From: AWTP1-13 sp044868325
GTDB taxonomy: Bacteria; Pseudomonadota; Alphaproteobacteria; Rhizobiales; Hyphomicrobiaceae
Reading direction: 5' to 3'
Assembly: GCA_044868325.1 (NCBI GenBank)
Contig: JBIOWI010000017.1
Coordinates: 1 to 14,382 of the forward strand
Length of the DNA stretch: 14,382 nucleotides
Shown here: piece after piece, positions 12,012 through 14,382 of the stretch
Layout: every line of letters begins with the position of its first letter
Position numbering within the stretch: position 1 is the first letter of the stretch
The notes under the pieces: model-generated
The model's database searches: none
Told to the model about the DNA's origin: nothing
What the model saw: only the letters and a program-made list of their open reading frames with translations
Translations under genes and position numbers: made by a program

Positions 12012-13039
12012 CCGGGCTGCAGGTTGAGCGCCGCCAGCCGCTCGCGCGTGATCTCCACCTCGAACTGCGGTGGCTCCGGGTTGGCGCCGGTGCCGCCCGC
12101 GCCGGTCAGCTCCACGCGGGCGGTGGCGCCGCCCGGCAGCACGCGCTGAACCAGGGCCGGAAGGCCCGGTGCGGCATCGTCTCCCACCACGATGTCGAGC
12201 TCGTGCGGACGCGCGAAGGCGATCACCTCCTCGCCGTGGCGCCCGGAGCATTCCGCCAGCGGCACGGTGGCGTTGCCCACGCGCAGGGCACCGCCGTCGA
12301 GGCGGCCTGGGAAGCGGTTGACGGCGCCGAGGAAGCTGTAGGCGAACGCCGTCGCGGGGCGCTCGTACACCTCCCCGGCGGTGCCGGTCTGCTCCACCCG
12401 CCCCTTGTTCATGAGGACGATGCGGTCGGCCACTTCCATGGCCTCGTCCTGGTCGTGGGTGACGAAGATGGACGTGATGTGCAGCTCGTCGTGCAGGCGG
12501 CGGAGCCAGCGGCGCAGCTCCTTGCGCACCTTGGCGTCGAGCGAGCCGAACGGCTCGTCCAGCAGCAGCACGCGCGGCTCCACCGCCAGCGCTCGGGCAA
12601 GCGCGATGCGCTGGCGCTGGCCGCCCGACAGCTGGGCCGGATAGCGGTGCGCCAGCCAGCCAAGCTGGACGAGGTCCAAGAGCTCGTGCACCCGCTTCTT
12701 TATGACGGCCTCCGGAGGCCGCTGCTTGCGGGACTTGACGCGCAGGCCGAAAGCGACGTTCTCAAGCACCGACATGTGCCGGAACAGGGCGTAGTGCTGG
12801 AACACGAAGCCCACCTGGCGCTCCCGCACGTCCCTCTGCGCGGCATCCTCGCCGTTGAACAGGACGCGGCCCTCGTCGGCGAACTCCAGCCCGGCAATGA
12901 TCCTCAACAAGGTGGTCTTGCCGCAACCCGACGGTCCCAGGAGGGCCACCAGCTGGCCCGTCGGGAATGCGAGGGACACGCCGTCGAGCGCCACGAAGCG
13001 GCCGAAGGTCTTGCGGATGCCCTGCACCTCGATGCTCAT
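11948..13039 (-). CDS. cysA: Sulfate/thiosulfate ABC importer ATP-binding protein CysA
   Basis: A 363-residue ATPase with all motifs intact. These are Walker A GPSGCGKTT (35-43), Q-loop Q81 (FVFQHYALFRHM), signature LSGGQRQRIALARA (137-150), Walker B VLLLDEPFGSLD (157-168) and H-loop H195 (FVTHDQDEAMEVADR). A C-terminal TOBE-like regulatory domain (about 236-355) contains the CysA-type FARPHELDI (275-283). It powers uptake of sulfate or thiosulfate through CysT/CysW. The ATG at 13037-13039 is preferred over an in-frame start at 13078 inside cysW, because it opens into MSIEVQGIRKTFG and makes an ATGA overlap with the cysW stop. It is the last gene of the minus-strand cysTWA operon. Its 3' end overlaps cysB antisense over 64 bp (11948-12011). 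Confidence 0.96.
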   Translation of the reverse strand: MSIEVQGIRKTFGRFVALDGVSLAFPTGQLVALLGPSGCGKTTLLRIIAGLEFADEGRVLFNGEDAAQRDVRERQVGFVFQHYALFRHMSVLENVAFGLRVKSRKQRPPEAVIKKRVHELLDLVQLGWLAHRYPAQLSGGQRQRIALARALAVEPRVLLLDEPFGSLDAKVRKELRRWLRRLHDELHITSIFVTHDQDEAMEVADRIVLMNKGRVEQTGTAGEVYERPATAFAYSFLGAVNRFPGRLDGGALRVGNATVPLAECSGRHGEEVIAFARPHELDIVVGDDAAPGLPALVQRVLPGGATARVELTGAGGTGANPEPPQFEVEITRERLAALNLQPGQAVRLTSSRLRGFPLDRQSC

Positions 13040-13935
13040 GGCGTCTCGCTTTCCCTGGAGGCCTCGGCCGACCTCCATTCCACGTAGGTCTTCACGATCA
13101 GAGTTACCAGGGCCAGCAGCGCCAGGAGCGAAGCAACCGCGAACGCTGCCGCGAACTGGTACTCATTGTAGAGGATCTCCACATGCAGCGGCATGGTGTT
13201 GGTCAGCCCGCGGATATGGCCGGAAACCACGGAGACGGCGCCGAACTCGCCCATGGCGCGGGCATTGCACAGGATCACGCCGTAGAGCAGCGCCCATTTT
13301 ATGTTGGGCAGCGTCACCTTGCGGAACATCTGCCAGCCCGAGGCGCCCAGCACGAGGGCGGCCTCCTCCTCTTCCCGCCCCTGGGCGTGCATGAGCGGGA
13401 TCAGCTCGCGCGCCACGAACGGGAAGGTGACGAAGATGGTGGCGAGCACCATGCCCGGCAGGGCGAAGATGATCTTGATGTCGTGGGCGATGAGCCAGGG
13501 CCCGAGCCAGCCCTGGGCACCGAACATGAGCACGTAGATGAGGCCGGCGATCACCGGGGAGACTGAGAACGGCAGGTCGATGAGGGTGATCAGCAGCTGC
13601 TTGCCGCGGAAATCGAACTTGGCGATGGCCCAGGCGGCCGCAACGCCGAACACAAGATTGAGCGGCACGGCGATGGCCGCGATCAGCAGCGTGAGCTGGA
13701 TGGCGGAGACCGCATCGGGCTCGACCATCGCCTCCAGGTAGACCTCCCAGCCCCGGCGCAGCGCCTCGAAGAACACGGCGATCAGGGGCAGCAGGAGGAA
13801 CAGTGCGAAGAAGCCGAGCGAGACTCCGAGGATGACCGCCTTGATCCAGGGCGGATCGCGCGTTGCCGCGTTGGCCTCGAACCGCGCGGCCCCGGTGTGC
13901 GCCGCACCCGGCGTCGTGGTTACCATGGATGCCAT
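13036..13935 (-). CDS. cysW: Sulfate/thiosulfate ABC importer permease CysW
   Basis: A 299-residue inner-membrane permease with six predicted helices (about 32-56, 78-104, 113-138, 152-177, 213-238, 260-283). The cytoplasmic EAA loop EEEAALVLGASGWQMFRKVTLP (188-209) contacts CysA. The stretch IDLPFSVSPVIAGLIYVLMFG and the ending MPLHVEILYNEYQFAAAFAVASLLALLAL are characteristic of CysW rather than CysT. Length fits the family (about 290). The start at 13933-13935 overlaps the cysT stop by one base, and the stop overlaps the cysA ATG by 4 bp (ATGA), so the three genes are translationally coupled. A second in-frame ATG three codons on is an alternative start. Confidence 0.95.
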   Translation of the reverse strand: MASMVTTTPGAAHTGAARFEANAATRDPPWIKAVILGVSLGFFALFLLLPLIAVFFEALRRGWEVYLEAMVEPDAVSAIQLTLLIAAIAVPLNLVFGVAAAWAIAKFDFRGKQLLITLIDLPFSVSPVIAGLIYVLMFGAQGWLGPWLIAHDIKIIFALPGMVLATIFVTFPFVARELIPLMHAQGREEEEAALVLGASGWQMFRKVTLPNIKWALLYGVILCNARAMGEFGAVSVVSGHIRGLTNTMPLHVEILYNEYQFAAAFAVASLLALLALVTLIVKTYVEWRSAEASRESETP

Positions 13936-14382
13936 CAGCGCACCTTCGCCGAGCGCCGGTCGGTCCAGCTCTGCAGGCCGTTGATGATGAGGAGCAGTGC
14001 GAACGACACCACCAGCATCACCGCCGCCACGGCCGTGGCTCCGGCGTAGTCGTACTGCTCCAGCTTGGTGATGATGATCAGCGGCGTGATCTCCGACACC
14101 ATCGGCAGGTTGCCGGCAATGAAGATGACCGAGCCGTACTCTCCCACGGCGCGCGCGAAGGCCAGGGCAAAGCCGGTGAGCAGGGCCGGCAGTAGCATCG
14201 GCAGCACGATGCGCCGCATGGTCTGCCAGCGCCCGGCGCCGAGGCTCGCCGCCGCCTCTTCCAGCTCGGTGTCGAGGTCTTCCAGCACCGGCTGCACGGT
14301 GCGCACGACGAACGGCAGCCCGATGAAAGTGAGCGCAACGAACACGCCGAGCGGCGTGTAGCTCACCTTGAACGGCAGCAGC
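13935..14382 (-). CDS. cysT: Sulfate/thiosulfate ABC importer permease CysT (CysU), 5' part missing
   Basis: The frame is open to the right edge of the window. It shows the C-terminal 148 residues of a permease normally about 275-290 long, beginning LLPFKVSYTPLGV. The GTG (14364-14366) that opens the longest closed frame is an internal valine, not the start. Visible features are FIGLPFVVRTVQPVLEDLD and the EAA loop EEAAASLGAGRWQTMRRIVLP. AFARAVGEYGSVIFIAGN and three C-terminal membrane helices follow, all typical of CysT/CysU. It pairs with CysW to form the channel. The operon promoter and the expected periplasmic sulfate-binding protein gene (sbp or cysP) should lie beyond the right edge. 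Confidence 0.95.
   Translation of the reverse strand, partial: LLPFKVSYTPLGVFVALTFIGLPFVVRTVQPVLEDLDTELEEAAASLGAGRWQTMRRIVLPMLLPALLTGFALAFARAVGEYGSVIFIAGNLPMVSEITPLIIITKLEQYDYAGATAVAAVMLVVSFALLLIINGLQSWTDRRSAKVR

Noticed and set aside
10914..12251. 445-codon minus-strand frame over cysB and a 513-codon plus-strand frame (11546-13087) over cysA
   Set aside because: No family features. They run opposite to or out of phase with unmistakable CysB and CysA.
14364..14366. GTG as the start of cysT
   Set aside because: The reading frame continues to the window edge with family-typical sequence (LLPFKV). A permease starting here would lack half of its helices.

Overview
The window is GC-rich DNA, densely packed with genes, that looks like an alphaproteobacterial chromosome, most likely Hyphomicrobiales (Rhizobiales). 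The lineage call rests on protein families typical of that group: a TIGR02300/FYDLN zinc-ribbon protein, a small 'FKVG...GRLSG' protein, the remnant of a 'FDYGA..LFP' protein, and alphaproteobacterial-style CysB/CysTWA. It is inference; no rRNA or other marker is present. I found no tRNA, rRNA, CRISPR array, integrase or complete insertion sequence, and no defence system.

Layout, left to right. (1) 1-1230: a REP-like inverted repeat pair, then two minus-strand genes, a DUF938 methyltransferase and a small exported protein of unknown function. (2) 1231-1683: a long divergent intergenic region. It holds an exact match to the enterobacterial CpxR-box consensus, GTAAA-N5-GTAAA on the minus strand at 1596-1610. 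(3) 1684-4322, plus strand: a Spy/CpxP-like periplasmic LTxxQ protein, an OmpR/CpxR-type response regulator and a HAMP histidine kinase. With the box this reads as a CpxP-CpxR-CpxA-like envelope-stress unit. (4) 4323-4415: a convergent gap containing a second repeat family, also present at 2241-2310. (5) 4416-7296, all minus strand: a membrane fatty-acid desaturase, a cold-shock protein, a FYDLN zinc-ribbon protein, a truncated small gene, a 66-residue conserved small protein and a bactofilin. GC looks lower here by eye than in the flanks. (6) 7453-10520, minus strand: a small single-TM protein, a GtrB/DPM1-like GT2 glycosyltransferase and a large polytopic membrane protein with a DYPNH loop motif. 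The last two are 3 bp apart and plausibly form a polyprenyl-phosphate-sugar synthase/GT-C pair. (7) 10549-10967: a second copy of the repeat pair seen at the left edge, followed by the cysB leader. (8) 10968-14382: a CysB-type LysR regulator running convergently into cysA, with cysW and a cysT cut by the window end (sulfate/thiosulfate ABC importer). cysB and cysA overlap tail-to-tail by 64 bp.

How the genes work together. CysB probably senses sulfate or a related sulfur metabolite through conserved ligand residues and controls the facing importer. The periplasmic substrate-binding protein would lie beyond the right edge. The kinase probably senses the periplasm, with the LTxxQ protein as its modulator, and the regulator probably acts at the box 74 bp upstream of that gene. 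Desaturase plus cold-shock protein suggests a cold/membrane-fluidity neighbourhood.

Nothing here is clearly a new system. The best leads are the CpxR-type box outside Enterobacteria, the truncated FDYGA gene coupled to the FYDLN gene, the uncharacterised GT2/GT-C-like pair, and two families of palindromic intergenic repeats.
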